Of a DNA stretch of 64,000 bases, positions 34,584 to 42,986 are shown piece after piece. Made by a program: the position numbers and the translations under genes. The notes below the pieces were generated by a model. The model had not been told where the DNA came from and made no database searches. It was given only the letters and a program-made list of their open reading frames with translations. Within the stretch, counting starts at the first letter, position 1. Each line of letters opens with the position of its first letter. Source of the DNA: Variovorax sp. Sphag1AA (GTDB taxonomy: Bacteria > Pseudomonadota > Gammaproteobacteria > Burkholderiales > Burkholderiaceae_C); NCBI RefSeq assembly GCF_014192575.1, contig NZ_JACHYC010000003.1, positions 62,001-126,000 of the forward strand, given 5' to 3'.

Positions 34584-34769
34584 TCAGCGGACCGTGGCGA
34601 CTGCGGTCGGGGTACTCGCCAGCAATTCGCTCGTTCCGGAACCCGCGCTGATCGACGTGGCAGCCTCGACGAGGCGCAACTCGCCCTTTGCGGCCTCTCC
34701 GCCAATAACGCCTACCGCGCAGGTCAGGGTCACTGCGCCAGCCAGGATGAAGTTCAACGTCGTATTCAT
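34584..34769 (-). CDS. Small secreted or membrane protein, 61 residues
   Basis: A short gene supported by a strong ribosome site (CGGAGG five bases before ATG 34769). The N-terminus, NFILAGAVTLTCAVGVIGG, is a signal peptide or single helix; the rest is alanine/serine/threonine-rich with no recognisable domain. It lies between two regulator genes, downstream of the LysR gene transcribed toward 34843 on the same strand, and converges with the other LysR gene. Function unknown. Confidence 0.55.
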   Translation of the reverse strand: MNTTLNFILAGAVTLTCAVGVIGGEAAKGELRLVEAATSISAGSGTSELLASTPTAVATVR

Positions 34770-34842
34770 TACAGCCTCCGTATGGGATGAGAGTTTGAGG
34801 CTGATCACCCGTCTAAAAACGCTGCTGTTGGAACAGCGGTGT

Positions 34843-35763
34843 TCAATGCCGGGAAACAATGGCGTGCTGCGGAGCTTCGTGTCGCCTGAACTCTCCGGCG
34901 GCCCAGTCGATGAAAGCGCGCACGCGCGGCGACAGTTGACGGCTGCGCGCATAGAGCAGCGAGACAGGGGCCGAGGGCGGCGGCGTGTCCGCGAGGATCT
35001 CGACGAGGCGGCCAGCCTTCAGATCGTCCTCAACGTGAAAGCGCGGCACCTGGGCAAGACCCAGACCGAGACGGATGGCCGCCAGATAGCTCTCCGTGCC
35101 TGTGACCGTGAGCACGCCGGAAAGCGAGAGTGACTGCAGCTCCTTGCCCTTGTGGAACTCGAGCGGCGTCACCTGTCCCGTCGTGATCGAGCGAAGACCG
35201 ATGACGCGATGCCCGCCAAGATCGTCGATCGTGGCCGGCGTGCCGAACTTCTCCAGGTACGCCGGCGTGGCGCAGGTCAGCCGATGCAGGATGGCGACCT
35301 GGCGCGCGGCCAACTCGCTGTCCCGCAGGTGCCCCCAGCGCAGGGCGCAATCGATGCCTTCCTGCACGAGGTCCACCCAGCGGTCGCTCTCGCTCATCGC
35401 GATCTGGATGTCCGGGTAGCGCTCGAAGAAGGCGGGCAGGCCCGGCAGCAGGAAATGGCGCGCCAGCGTGCCCTGGACCTCGATGCGCAACTGCCCCTTG
35501 GCCTGGACGCCCTTGAAGGCGCCTTCGGCGTCTTCCACGTCGTCGAGGATGCGCAGGCAGCGTTGGTGAAAAGCCTCGCCGTCCAGCGTGGGCCGCACGA
35601 CACGTGTCGTCCGCTGCAGCAGCCTCACGCCGAGACGCGCTTCCAGCTCGGCGATCACCTTGGTCGCCGTGGAGCGCGGGATCTCCATGTCATTGGCGGC
35701 GAGCGTGAAGCTGCGCCGCTCCACGATGCGGGCAAACAGGCGCATTGCGTCAAACCGGTCCAT
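34843..35763 (-). CDS. LysR-family regulator of the divergent SDR pair
   Basis: A 306-residue LysR protein of the DsdC/YafC-like branch: MDRFDAMRLFARIVERRSFTLAANDMEIPRSTATKVIAELE is the DNA-binding region, followed by LLQRTTRVVRPTLDGEAF and an effector domain with CALRWGHLRDSELAAR. In this branch regulators commonly repress a neighbouring oxidoreductase. It diverges from two short-chain dehydrogenase genes and shares a 131-base promoter region with an inverted repeat. Confidence 0.9.
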   Translation of the reverse strand: MDRFDAMRLFARIVERRSFTLAANDMEIPRSTATKVIAELEARLGVRLLQRTTRVVRPTLDGEAFHQRCLRILDDVEDAEGAFKGVQAKGQLRIEVQGTLARHFLLPGLPAFFERYPDIQIAMSESDRWVDLVQEGIDCALRWGHLRDSELAARQVAILHRLTCATPAYLEKFGTPATIDDLGGHRVIGLRSITTGQVTPLEFHKGKELQSLSLSGVLTVTGTESYLAAIRLGLGLAQVPRFHVEDDLKAGRLVEILADTPPPSAPVSLLYARSRQLSPRVRAFIDWAAGEFRRHEAPQHAIVSRH

Positions 35764-35821
35764 GGCTTCTCCAATCGCTTTGTTCGTTGTGGGTAAACAG
35801 TCCTGTGCAATTTGGACTGAT

Positions 35822-35846
35822 TATCTCTGGAGCGCGAATTGAGATA
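35822..35846. promoter_or_regulatory. Inverted repeat in LysR/SDR intergenic region
   Basis: TATCTC (35822-35827) pairs with GAGATA (35841-35846) across 13 bases, about two turns between half-site centres. It lies 59 bases upstream of the LysR start and 49 upstream of the SDR start, a natural operator position for the LysR protein. Confidence 0.45.
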
Positions 35847-35855
35847 GTTACGTCA

Positions 35856-35873
35856 CACCGCAAGAACGCGGTG
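35856..35873 (+). promoter_or_regulatory. Hairpin in SDR leader
   Basis: CACCGC-AAGAAC-GCGGTG is a perfect six-base-pair stem with a six-base loop, ending 21 bases before the SDR start and just upstream of its GGAG ribosome site. It could be an mRNA stability or control element, or a second operator; no U-run follows, so it is not a classical terminator. Confidence 0.35.
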
Positions 35874-35894
35874 CAACTTCCAGGAGCAAATGCC

Positions 35895-36632
35895 ATGAGC
35901 ACCCAGCAAAAAGTCGCCATCGTGACCGGCGCATCCCGCGGCATCGGAGCCGCCATCGCAGAACGTCTCGCCAGTGACGGTTTCACCGTCGTCCTCAACT
36001 TCGCGGGCAAGGCCACCGAAGCCGAGCAGCTCGTTAGCAAGATCGAAGCTGCAGGCGGGCGCGCCATCACCGCGCAGGCCGATGTGAGCGACCCGGCCGC
36101 CGTGGCCCGGATCTTCGACGCCGCCGACGCCGCGTTCGGCGGGGTGGACGTGCTGGTCAACAACGCCGGCATCATGAAGCTGGCCTCGCTGGCCGACAGC
36201 GATGACGCGCTGTTCGACAGCCAGATCGCCATCAACCTCAAGGGCACCTTCAACACGCTGCGCCAGGCCGCACGGCGCCTGCGCGACGGGGGCCGCATAG
36301 TGAACCTCTCGAGCAGCGTGGTCGGGCTGAAGCCCGAAACCTACGGCGTCTACGCAGCCACCAAGGCCGCCGTCGAGACGATGAGCGCGATCCTCGCGAA
36401 GGAACTGCGTGGCCGCTCGATCACGGTCAACGCCGTGGCGCCGGGCCCGACCGCGACGGATCTGTTCCTCAGCGGCAAGTCGGACGAACTGATTGGCCGC
36501 CTGGCCAAGGCGAACCCACTGGAGCGCCTCGGCACCCCGGCCGACATCGCCAACACCGTTGCCTTCCTCGCCGGCCCCGACGGCGCCTGGATCAACGGCC
36601 AGGTGCTGCGTGCGAACGGCGGCATGGTCTGA
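35895..36632 (+). CDS. Short-chain dehydrogenase/reductase (3-oxoacyl-ACP-reductase-like)
   Basis: A 245-residue classical SDR. It has cofactor motif VTGASRGIGAAIA, NNAGIM, and active-site serine and tyrosine in NLSSSVVGLKPETYGVYAATKAA (Y-x-x-x-K). The C-terminus, FLAGPDGAWINGQVLRANGG, is typical. ATG 35895 has CAGGAG upstream. The substrate is unknown; NADPH is likely because an arginine follows the glycine motif. First gene of a two-SDR operon under the divergent LysR gene. Confidence 0.88.
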   Translation: MSTQQKVAIVTGASRGIGAAIAERLASDGFTVVLNFAGKATEAEQLVSKIEAAGGRAITAQADVSDPAAVARIFDAADAAFGGVDVLVNNAGIMKLASLADSDDALFDSQIAINLKGTFNTLRQAARRLRDGGRIVNLSSSVVGLKPETYGVYAATKAAVETMSAILAKELRGRSITVNAVAPGPTATDLFLSGKSDELIGRLAKANPLERLGTPADIANTVAFLAGPDGAWINGQVLRANGGMV

Positions 36633-36664
36633 GTCTGCAACCTACCCATCAGGAGAACATCATC

Positions 36665-37552
36665 ATGAGCAAGGTCATCCTCATCACCGGTGCTTCGAGC
36701 GGCTTCGGCCGACTGACTGCCGAATCCCTCGCGCGCGCCGGCCACACCGTCTACGCTTCCATGCGCGATGTCGCGGGGCGCAACGCCGGGAACGCGGCGG
36801 CCATGGCCGCCATCCCGGGCAGTGACATCCGCCCAATCGAACTGGACGTGCAGTCGGACAGTTCGGCCGAGGCTGCGGTCGCGAAGATCGTCGCCGAGAG
36901 CGGCCGCATCGACGTGCTGGTGCACAACGCCGGCCACATGATGTTCGGGCCGGCCGAGAGCTTCACGCCCGAACAGTTCGCGCAGCAATACGACGTGAAC
37001 GTGCTCGGCACCCAGCGGGTCAACCGGGCGGCGTTACCGCACATGCGCACTGCGCGCCAGGGCCTGCTGGTGTGGGTGTCGAGTTCGAGCGTGGCCGGCG
37101 GCACGCCGCCGTATCTCGCGCCGTACTTCGCCGCCAAGGCTGCGATGGACGCGCTGGCGGTGCAGTACGCCCGCGAACTCGCGCGCTGGGGCATCGAAAC
37201 CAGCATCGTCGTCCCCGGCGCCTTCACCAAGGGCACCAATCACTTTGCCAATGCCGGCCACCCGGCCGACGCGGCACGGCTTGCCCAATACGAAGCCGAC
37301 GGGCCGTACAAGGGCTTCGGCGACCAGGTTCAGAAGGCTTTCGCCGAGATCGTTCCGGACGATGCCGACGTTCAGGGCGTTGCGGACCGCATCGTCGACA
37401 TCGTGGGTGCGCCGGCAGGGCAACGGCCGTTCCGCGTCACCTACGACCCGACGCAGGACGGCGCCGACGTGAGCTTCGCGGTCGTCGATCGCATCCGCGC
37501 CGAGATGCTGCATCGCGTGGGCTTGGGAGACCTGCTGAAGGCGGCGGTTTGA
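36665..37552 (+). CDS. Short-chain dehydrogenase/reductase with C-terminal extension
   Basis: A 295-residue SDR. It opens MSKVILITGASSGFGRLTAESLA, with HNAGHMMFGP and the catalytic SSSSVAGGTPPYLAPYFAAKAAMDAL (Y-x-x-x-K). It is longer than the upstream paralogue, with ~50 extra C-terminal residues (GAPAGQRPFRVTYDPTQDGAD...) as in KR-type oxidoreductases that act on larger substrates. It follows 32 bases after the first SDR and is presumably cotranscribed. Confidence 0.88.
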   Translation: MSKVILITGASSGFGRLTAESLARAGHTVYASMRDVAGRNAGNAAAMAAIPGSDIRPIELDVQSDSSAEAAVAKIVAESGRIDVLVHNAGHMMFGPAESFTPEQFAQQYDVNVLGTQRVNRAALPHMRTARQGLLVWVSSSSVAGGTPPYLAPYFAAKAAMDALAVQYARELARWGIETSIVVPGAFTKGTNHFANAGHPADAARLAQYEADGPYKGFGDQVQKAFAEIVPDDADVQGVADRIVDIVGAPAGQRPFRVTYDPTQDGADVSFAVVDRIRAEMLHRVGLGDLLKAAV

Positions 37553-37560
37553 GAGTGAGG

Positions 37561-39117
37561 CTAGGTGCCGAGGGCCTGCGGCTGCCGCGTAATTCGCGGC
37601 ACCGGGCCCGAAGCCAACGCGGCGATCTTGTCCAGGCATGCCATCGCCTGCGCGATGACGCCGGCACCCAGGTCGCGATCGCGGGCGGCCTGCACCACCA
37701 GCCGCGCACTCATGCAGAGGCGCAGGGCGCAACCCACCGGCTGACCCACCTGGTAGGCCCATTCGCCGCAATCCGGCGACGTCGCGGCGATGCGGCGATG
37801 GATGTCCGCGGTTTCGTCGCGGCCGAGCGGAATCCGCTCGCCCCCGGGCGTCGGCCGGTACAGCAGAAAGGGATGGATGGTCTGGATGTCGTCCCAGGTC
37901 GGCAGGGCACCAAGCGCAGTGCGGTCCAGTGCAGGCACGGGCAGGGCCTCGAAGCACGGATCGCGAGACAGCCGCATCTGCACTGCTGTCGCGAATCGCC
38001 GCAGGATGTCGCGCGTCAGCTGTGGAGGAACCGCCTGGAAGGCTCGCAGTTCATGGATCGCTGCCTGCCAGCGCATCAGCAGGCCGAAGTTGGCATGCGA
38101 CTCCAGGGCCTCGGCGCCGGGCCAGTCGCGCGGCCATTCCTCGCGCGCGGAGTAGGCGCGCAGTGCAGGTGGAAGAGGGCGCGTGCGGCGCGCAGCACCG
38201 AGCGTGGGCGGCAGCATGAGCGCGCCGGAGAACGGTGGGCCGGTCAGGAACTTCGAGCCGGTCACCGCGACCATCCAGCCGTGGCGCAGATAGGCCTGCA
38301 GCGTCACCGGTTCGATCCGGAACTGGCAGGCATCCACCAGCACCTGCACCGCAGAACCCCAGCGTCGACGCAGCGCCAAGACCGAGGCGATCCCCGGTGC
38401 GATGCATCCCGTCTTGGAAACGTCCATCAGCACAAGCAGCACGCGGCGACCCGCGCCCACAGCACGTTCGACGAGCATTCCGATCTCTGCATCGACAAGC
38501 TTCGCATCGCGTGGCGTGCCGTCGGGCGTGCGGATCGGCACGTCGAGGATGTCGCATTCGCATGAATCGACCAGCATCTCGCCGGGCACCGTAGGGCGGC
38601 CGAGTGCACTGCAGGTGCTGAAATGCCGCCCGGCCAATGCCGCACGTACGCCGCTGCCGCTTTCGGATTGCCCCGCCGTGATCACTGCGAGCGGTCTGTC
38701 GGTCTCGCCATCGCAAGCCACCCGTGCCGCAAGAAGATGGACGTCCGTGCCTGACGCCGCGAAAACGAGTCCCGTGCCGGAAGCGGCATCGATGCCGCAC
38801 AACTGGAGCAGCTCGGTGCGCAACCGGTCCATCTCCTGCCGGTAGAGTTCTGCAGGCGAACTCCATGCGAGGCCACTGGCGAGGCGCTCGCGAAGCGCAT
38901 CGACGACGGCCAGCGCCAGCGGCGAAATGCCCGAGCACGTCGACGAGCCGAAGGGCACCTGATTCGATGTCGCGACAGGGCTGCATCCGTAGGGGTTCCG
39001 ACCCGTCGCCGGGTCGAGCGCGATGCGGTGGTCCCCACCGCTGACGAGCAACTCCCGGGTCGATGGCAAGAGCCCGCCCGGAGGGGCATCACTCCGCATG
39101 CTCTCTCTCGCTGGCAT
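37561..39117 (-). CDS. Fold-type I PLP enzyme, aminotransferase class V-like, of the decarboxylase/ATP-grasp cluster
   Basis: A 518-residue PLP enzyme I cannot place in a named family. The cofactor site is recognisable: LVFAASGTDVHLLAAR in the phosphate-binding region, VLVDACQFRIE (aspartate paired with the pyridine nitrogen, then glutamine), and the Schiff-base lysine in VTGSKFLTGPPFSGAL about 40 residues later. This layout resembles class-V enzymes such as kynureninase and cysteine desulfurase. It is longer than those (~400). The start overlaps the end of the ATP-grasp gene by 29 bases; ATG 39099, with GAGAGAGAG upstream, is an alternative. Third gene of the cluster. Confidence 0.75.
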   Translation of the reverse strand: MPARESMRSDAPPGGLLPSTRELLVSGGDHRIALDPATGRNPYGCSPVATSNQVPFGSSTCSGISPLALAVVDALRERLASGLAWSSPAELYRQEMDRLRTELLQLCGIDAASGTGLVFAASGTDVHLLAARVACDGETDRPLAVITAGQSESGSGVRAALAGRHFSTCSALGRPTVPGEMLVDSCECDILDVPIRTPDGTPRDAKLVDAEIGMLVERAVGAGRRVLLVLMDVSKTGCIAPGIASVLALRRRWGSAVQVLVDACQFRIEPVTLQAYLRHGWMVAVTGSKFLTGPPFSGALMLPPTLGAARRTRPLPPALRAYSAREEWPRDWPGAEALESHANFGLLMRWQAAIHELRAFQAVPPQLTRDILRRFATAVQMRLSRDPCFEALPVPALDRTALGALPTWDDIQTIHPFLLYRPTPGGERIPLGRDETADIHRRIAATSPDCGEWAYQVGQPVGCALRLCMSARLVVQAARDRDLGAGVIAQAMACLDKIAALASGPVPRITRQPQALGT

Positions 39118-40339
39118 GGACCAGCAGCGTCCTGAATGCGTCGAACACCTTGCGCATCTGCGGTTGCTTGTAGGGGAACAGGTCGACTGGATCGATGTCG
39201 TGCACCACCATCGCCGTGTCGACCTCGAACACGAGCAAGTCGCCTGCTGGAGTCTCCGCGCAATCCAGGCCGAGGTAGTCGAGGTCCATGCGCTCCTGGA
39301 TCAACGCCAGGGCGCTACGGTGGCGCAGCGCAAAGCCGTGGTCGAAGTCGCGCATGATGGCCGCTTCCTCGTCCCGCTTCGCCTGGCTCTCCGTCATGCC
39401 GGCGTTGAGGTAGTGAATCATCCAGTGATCGGAGATGCCCACGTGGCACACGTAGGGGCATCCTTCGATGAGGGCGATCCGGTACTTGCGGAACTGGCCG
39501 TCCGCGCTGCGGTAGTCGATGAAGCGCGAGACGTAGAACGCGGAAGCGGTGCTTTGCGCGAGATAGTCGATGAGGGCAGCCGGGTCGTCGATCTTTTCAA
39601 GGCCCTTGCCGGCGTGTGAGCCCAGGGGCCTCACGATGATTGGAAAGCATCCGTCCGGCAACACCAGCGAGAGTTCCTTTCGCGCATGCGCGACATCGTC
39701 GAGCGCCTGCCGGTCCACACGCGATGTGATCGGCATGCAGACGCCCGGCAGTCCGGCGAGCACCGAAGCGGCCGCGTCGCGCGAGAGTCGTTGCACGCGC
39801 TCCGGCATGTTCAGCACAGGGCGCGGCCAGATCGCTGCGAGCTCGCGAAGATGTTCGAGGACCGGCTGCGTGCGGTCGGATTCGCCCACCGCGATGAACA
39901 GCACGTCATGCTCCGGCACGGCGTCGGGCAGCGGTTTGTCCGGCGTGACGTAGAGCGCATCGAGTGCGATGTCGCTGTCGTGCAGAAGGCATTCGAGCGG
40001 CGTGTTCGACATCAGGTCGCCGGACACCATGATTGCCAGCACGCGCAGGCGAACCTCGCCGCGGCTGGGCGCTACCACGTGATAGAGCCGCTGCATCTGG
40101 AGCGCCTCCGCCTGCACGTTCATGGCCAGCGCGTGATCGCCGAGCATCTGCAGCACGAGCGACAGATCCATCAGCGCATAGGCGTCATCGGGGTGCGCCT
40201 GGACGCGCGCGATCAGTTCCGCGCCGAGAGGGCGCAGGTCCTGGTTCAAGTGCGCCGCCTGTATCAGCGTGCGCAGGCTCATCAAGGTCGGTGAAGAGGA
40301 TTCCGCGATGGTGGTCGCGGCTTCGTGGATGGCGTTCAT
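39089..40339 (-). CDS. TPR-like/ATP-grasp ligase, RimK/glutathione-synthetase-like
   Basis: A 416-residue protein. Residues ~20-100 are helical and TPR-like (AHPDDAYALMDLSLVLQMLGDHALAMNVQAEAL). A pre-ATP-grasp domain follows (HDVLFIAVGESDR, PVLNMPERVQRLSRD). The C-terminal ATP-grasp has a glycine loop PLGSHAGKGLEK, an ATP-contact strand FRKYRIALIEG and the metal segment DLLVFEVDTAMVVHDIDP, where the usual E-x-N is E-V-D. Such enzymes join a carboxylate to an amine through an acyl phosphate. It overlaps the decarboxylase stop as ATGA, so an amine made by that enzyme is the obvious partner (inference). Confidence 0.75.
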   Translation of the reverse strand: MNAIHEAATTIAESSSPTLMSLRTLIQAAHLNQDLRPLGAELIARVQAHPDDAYALMDLSLVLQMLGDHALAMNVQAEALQMQRLYHVVAPSRGEVRLRVLAIMVSGDLMSNTPLECLLHDSDIALDALYVTPDKPLPDAVPEHDVLFIAVGESDRTQPVLEHLRELAAIWPRPVLNMPERVQRLSRDAAASVLAGLPGVCMPITSRVDRQALDDVAHARKELSLVLPDGCFPIIVRPLGSHAGKGLEKIDDPAALIDYLAQSTASAFYVSRFIDYRSADGQFRKYRIALIEGCPYVCHVGISDHWMIHYLNAGMTESQAKRDEEAAIMRDFDHGFALRHRSALALIQERMDLDYLGLDCAETPAGDLLVFEVDTAMVVHDIDPVDLFPYKQPQMRKVFDAFRTLLVHASEREHAE

Positions 40340-41880
40340 GGTGTGGAGCCGGCTGTCTCGGCAGCGGATGAAGATGCGCTCAGTGAGCGGCCAAGCGCGA
40401 GGGTCGCGCCGAGGAGGGCGTCGATCTCCTGCATGGTCGTGCGGTGGTTGAACAGCGCGATGCGGATCGCGAAGCGTCCATCGAGCACCGTCGACGAAGG
40501 TGCCACCACGCCGGACTCCTGCAGGGCGACGACGAGATCGCGGTTGAGTCGATCGAGGATCTCGCTTTTGCACTCGGCGCCGTACCGGCCCACGAAGCGG
40601 AAGCAGACGATGTTGAGCGACACCGGTGCCAGCAATTCGAGCTCGGGCGATTCGCCGATGCGTTGTGCAAGCTGCTGCGCAAGTTCGCAGGTGTGGGCGA
40701 TCATCTCGCCCAGGCGCTGGGCGCCATGGACCTTGATCGTGAACCACGTCTTCAGTGCGCGAAAGCCGCGCGACAGATCGGGGCCGAAGTCGCAAGGCCA
40801 GGGCGAACCGGCGGACATGCCCCGATCGCCACGGCTGAGATAGGTGCCTTCATGCGTGGCGAAGGTGCGCAGATGCAGTTCGCGATCCCTCACCACGATG
40901 AAGCCCGCGTCATACGGGACTTGCAGCCACTTGTGAAAGTCGAACGCGATCGAGTCCGCGAATTCGATGCCGCGCAGCCGTCCCGCCAGCGCCGGGCTGA
41001 GCATCGCCATGGCGCCGAACGCGCCGTCGACGTGGAAGTGCATCCGCTCGCGCCGCGCCAGGCGTGCGATGGCGTGGAGGTCATCGATGGCGCCGGTGTC
41101 CACGGTTCCGGCGGTGCCGACGACGAGAAACGGTGTGAGGCCCGCCGCGCGGTCGATGGCCACGGCGGCGGCGAGGCTCGCCAGGTTCATCCGGCCCTTG
41201 GCGTCCACGGGGATGGCGCGCAGGTGGTCGCGTCCCAGGCCGGCGAGATCCATCCCTTGCGCGATGCACCCGTGCGCCCGTGCGGAGGTGTAGGCGACAA
41301 GGCCGGACGAAAGCCGCGCGACGCCCCGTCGCCTCACCTCGTCGCCCAAGGCGCTGGTCCTTGCGATCAGCACGCCGATCAGGTTGGCCATGGACGAGCC
41401 GGTCAGGAACAGGCCGCTCGCGTCTTTCGGGAACCCGAACAGTTCGATGACCCAGCGCAGGACCTGCTTCTCGACTTCGATCGGCATGTGGTCGCGCCCG
41501 CCGAGATTGGCGTTGAGCCCTGCGGCGAGCATCTCCGCGAGCATTCCGACGACGTTGCCGCCGCCATGGACCCAGCCCATGAAGCCCGGATGCGCGTTGC
41601 CCACGGCGTAGGGCAGGATGTCCTGCATGAAGCTCTGGTGGACGTCCTGAAGGTCGCTGCCTTCAGCAGGCAGCGGTGCGCGGAACCGTTCACGGACAGC
41701 GTCCGGCGCTGGCTGCCAGACGGGCCGCTCCCGTATGTCTTCGAGGTAGTTCAGGATGTCGTCGAGCATCCTGTGACCCTCCGCCCGCACCGCGCGCCAG
41801 TCGTCGGGATCGAGGCTGCCGGAACTGGAGGGCAGCCCGAGGGCAGAAGAGGAGGTGGGCATGACGAGTGGCTGTCGCAA
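40336..41880 (-). CDS. Group II PLP-dependent decarboxylase (aromatic-L-amino-acid decarboxylase-like)
   Basis: A 514-residue enzyme. It has family blocks NAHPGFMGWVHGGGNVVGMLAEM, FLTGSSMANLIGVLIAR, the ring-stacking histidine in SARAHGCIAQG, the pyridine-N aspartate in HFHVDGAFGAMA, and the Schiff-base lysine in FDFHKWLQVPYDAGF. Relatives decarboxylate Tyr, Trp, DOPA, Glu, Asp or 2,4-diaminobutyrate; the substrate pocket cannot be read reliably here. It is the first gene of a three-gene unit with an ATP-grasp ligase and another PLP enzyme, each overlapping the next. Confidence 0.85.
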   Translation of the reverse strand: MRQPLVMPTSSSALGLPSSSGSLDPDDWRAVRAEGHRMLDDILNYLEDIRERPVWQPAPDAVRERFRAPLPAEGSDLQDVHQSFMQDILPYAVGNAHPGFMGWVHGGGNVVGMLAEMLAAGLNANLGGRDHMPIEVEKQVLRWVIELFGFPKDASGLFLTGSSMANLIGVLIARTSALGDEVRRRGVARLSSGLVAYTSARAHGCIAQGMDLAGLGRDHLRAIPVDAKGRMNLASLAAAVAIDRAAGLTPFLVVGTAGTVDTGAIDDLHAIARLARRERMHFHVDGAFGAMAMLSPALAGRLRGIEFADSIAFDFHKWLQVPYDAGFIVVRDRELHLRTFATHEGTYLSRGDRGMSAGSPWPCDFGPDLSRGFRALKTWFTIKVHGAQRLGEMIAHTCELAQQLAQRIGESPELELLAPVSLNIVCFRFVGRYGAECKSEILDRLNRDLVVALQESGVVAPSSTVLDGRFAIRIALFNHRTTMQEIDALLGATLALGRSLSASSSAAETAGSTP

Positions 41881-41956
41881 GTGACCTATGCGGGGCAGCT
41901 TATCGTCGCAAGCGGAAATCCAATGCCGCGAACACAGCGGCTTTCATGCCTCACCT

Positions 41957-41976
41957 CGCCGGCATCGGCGCCGGCG
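41957..41976 (-). terminator. GC-rich hairpin after the Bug gene, possible terminator
   Basis: CGCCGGC-ATCGGC-GCCGGCG forms a seven-base-pair stem eight bases beyond the stop of the binding-protein gene. No U-run follows on the minus strand, so termination would be weak or Rho-assisted. It separates the aromatic operon from the decarboxylase/ATP-grasp cluster on the same strand. Confidence 0.35.
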
Positions 41977-41983
41977 CCGCCGC

Positions 41984-42958
41984 CTATTCCGGAAGGATGT
42001 TCAGGTCGGTCGTGAGTTTGGCCCAGCGGGAGTGCTCGGCGGCCAGGTAGGTCGCCATCTGGTCCACCGTGCCCGCGCCTTCGGTCATCGGGCCGATGTC
42101 GAGCAGGCGCGCTGCCATGTCCTTGTCGCTCAGCACGGCATCGAGATCGCGGTTGAGCTGCTGGATGACCGCCACCGGGGTGCGTGCGGGCGCGACGATG
42201 CCGATCCAGCCGGCGTAGTCGAAGCCGGGCAGGGTTTCCGCAAGCGCCGGGACGTTTTCCCAGCCCGCGATGCGCTTGGCCGTGGTCACTGCGATCGGTC
42301 GCAGTCTTCCGGACTTGACCATCTGTGCGATCGAAGGAACGTCGCTGATGAGCACTTCGGTCTGCCCGCCGACCGTGTCGGTGACGGCAGCGGACACCGA
42401 TGCATAAGGCACCGAATTCACCTGGATGCCGAGCTGCGCGGCGACGAGGCGCGTCATCATTCCGCTGAAGGTCTTGGGGCCTTCGTTGGCCATCGTCAGC
42501 CGCTCGGGGTTGGCCTTGGCGTAGGCGACGAGATCCGGGAGCGACTTGATCTTCGAGTTTGCATTGACGGAGATCGCGAACGGCACCTTGCCCACCATGC
42601 CCACCGGAACGAAGTCCTTCCTGGGGTCGTAGGGCAGGTTCTTGAAGAGGTAGACGTTGGTGACCAGCGCCGCCGCAGTGGCGAAGTAGAAGGTGTAGCC
42701 GTCCGGCGCGGCCCGCGAGACCGCCTGCGCGCCGATGGCGTTCTGGCCGCCCGGCTTGTTCTCCACCACGATCGGCTGATTCCACTTTCTCGACAACTGG
42801 TCGCTGATCATTCGCGCCATGGCGTCGGGTCCCGAGCCGGCCGGTTGCGACAGCACGAACTTGACCGGTTTGTCGGGCCAGCTTTGCGCCGAGGCAGCGA
42901 AGGTGGTGGAGTAAAGCGCCGCAGCGCTGACCGAGAGGGTGAATTGGCGTCGATTCAT
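41984..42958 (-). CDS. Bug-family periplasmic substrate-binding protein
   Basis: A 324-residue tripartite-tricarboxylate (TctC/Bug) binding protein. The N-terminus MNRRQFTLSVSAAALYST...ASAQS is an export signal with a twin arginine. The mature protein begins SWPDKPVKFVLSQPAGSGPDAMAR, and ENKPGGQNAIGA and NLPYDPRKDFVPV are family-typical. These proteins bind carboxylated compounds. No TctA/TctB membrane genes are in the window. It is the last gene of the aromatic-type catabolic operon and probably captures its substrate. Confidence 0.9.
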   Translation of the reverse strand: MNRRQFTLSVSAAALYSTTFAASAQSWPDKPVKFVLSQPAGSGPDAMARMISDQLSRKWNQPIVVENKPGGQNAIGAQAVSRAAPDGYTFYFATAAALVTNVYLFKNLPYDPRKDFVPVGMVGKVPFAISVNANSKIKSLPDLVAYAKANPERLTMANEGPKTFSGMMTRLVAAQLGIQVNSVPYASVSAAVTDTVGGQTEVLISDVPSIAQMVKSGRLRPIAVTTAKRIAGWENVPALAETLPGFDYAGWIGIVAPARTPVAVIQQLNRDLDAVLSDKDMAARLLDIGPMTEGAGTVDQMATYLAAEHSRWAKLTTDLNILPE

Positions 42959-42986
42959 TGTGTGTGTCTCCTAGTTCGTTGTGTCG

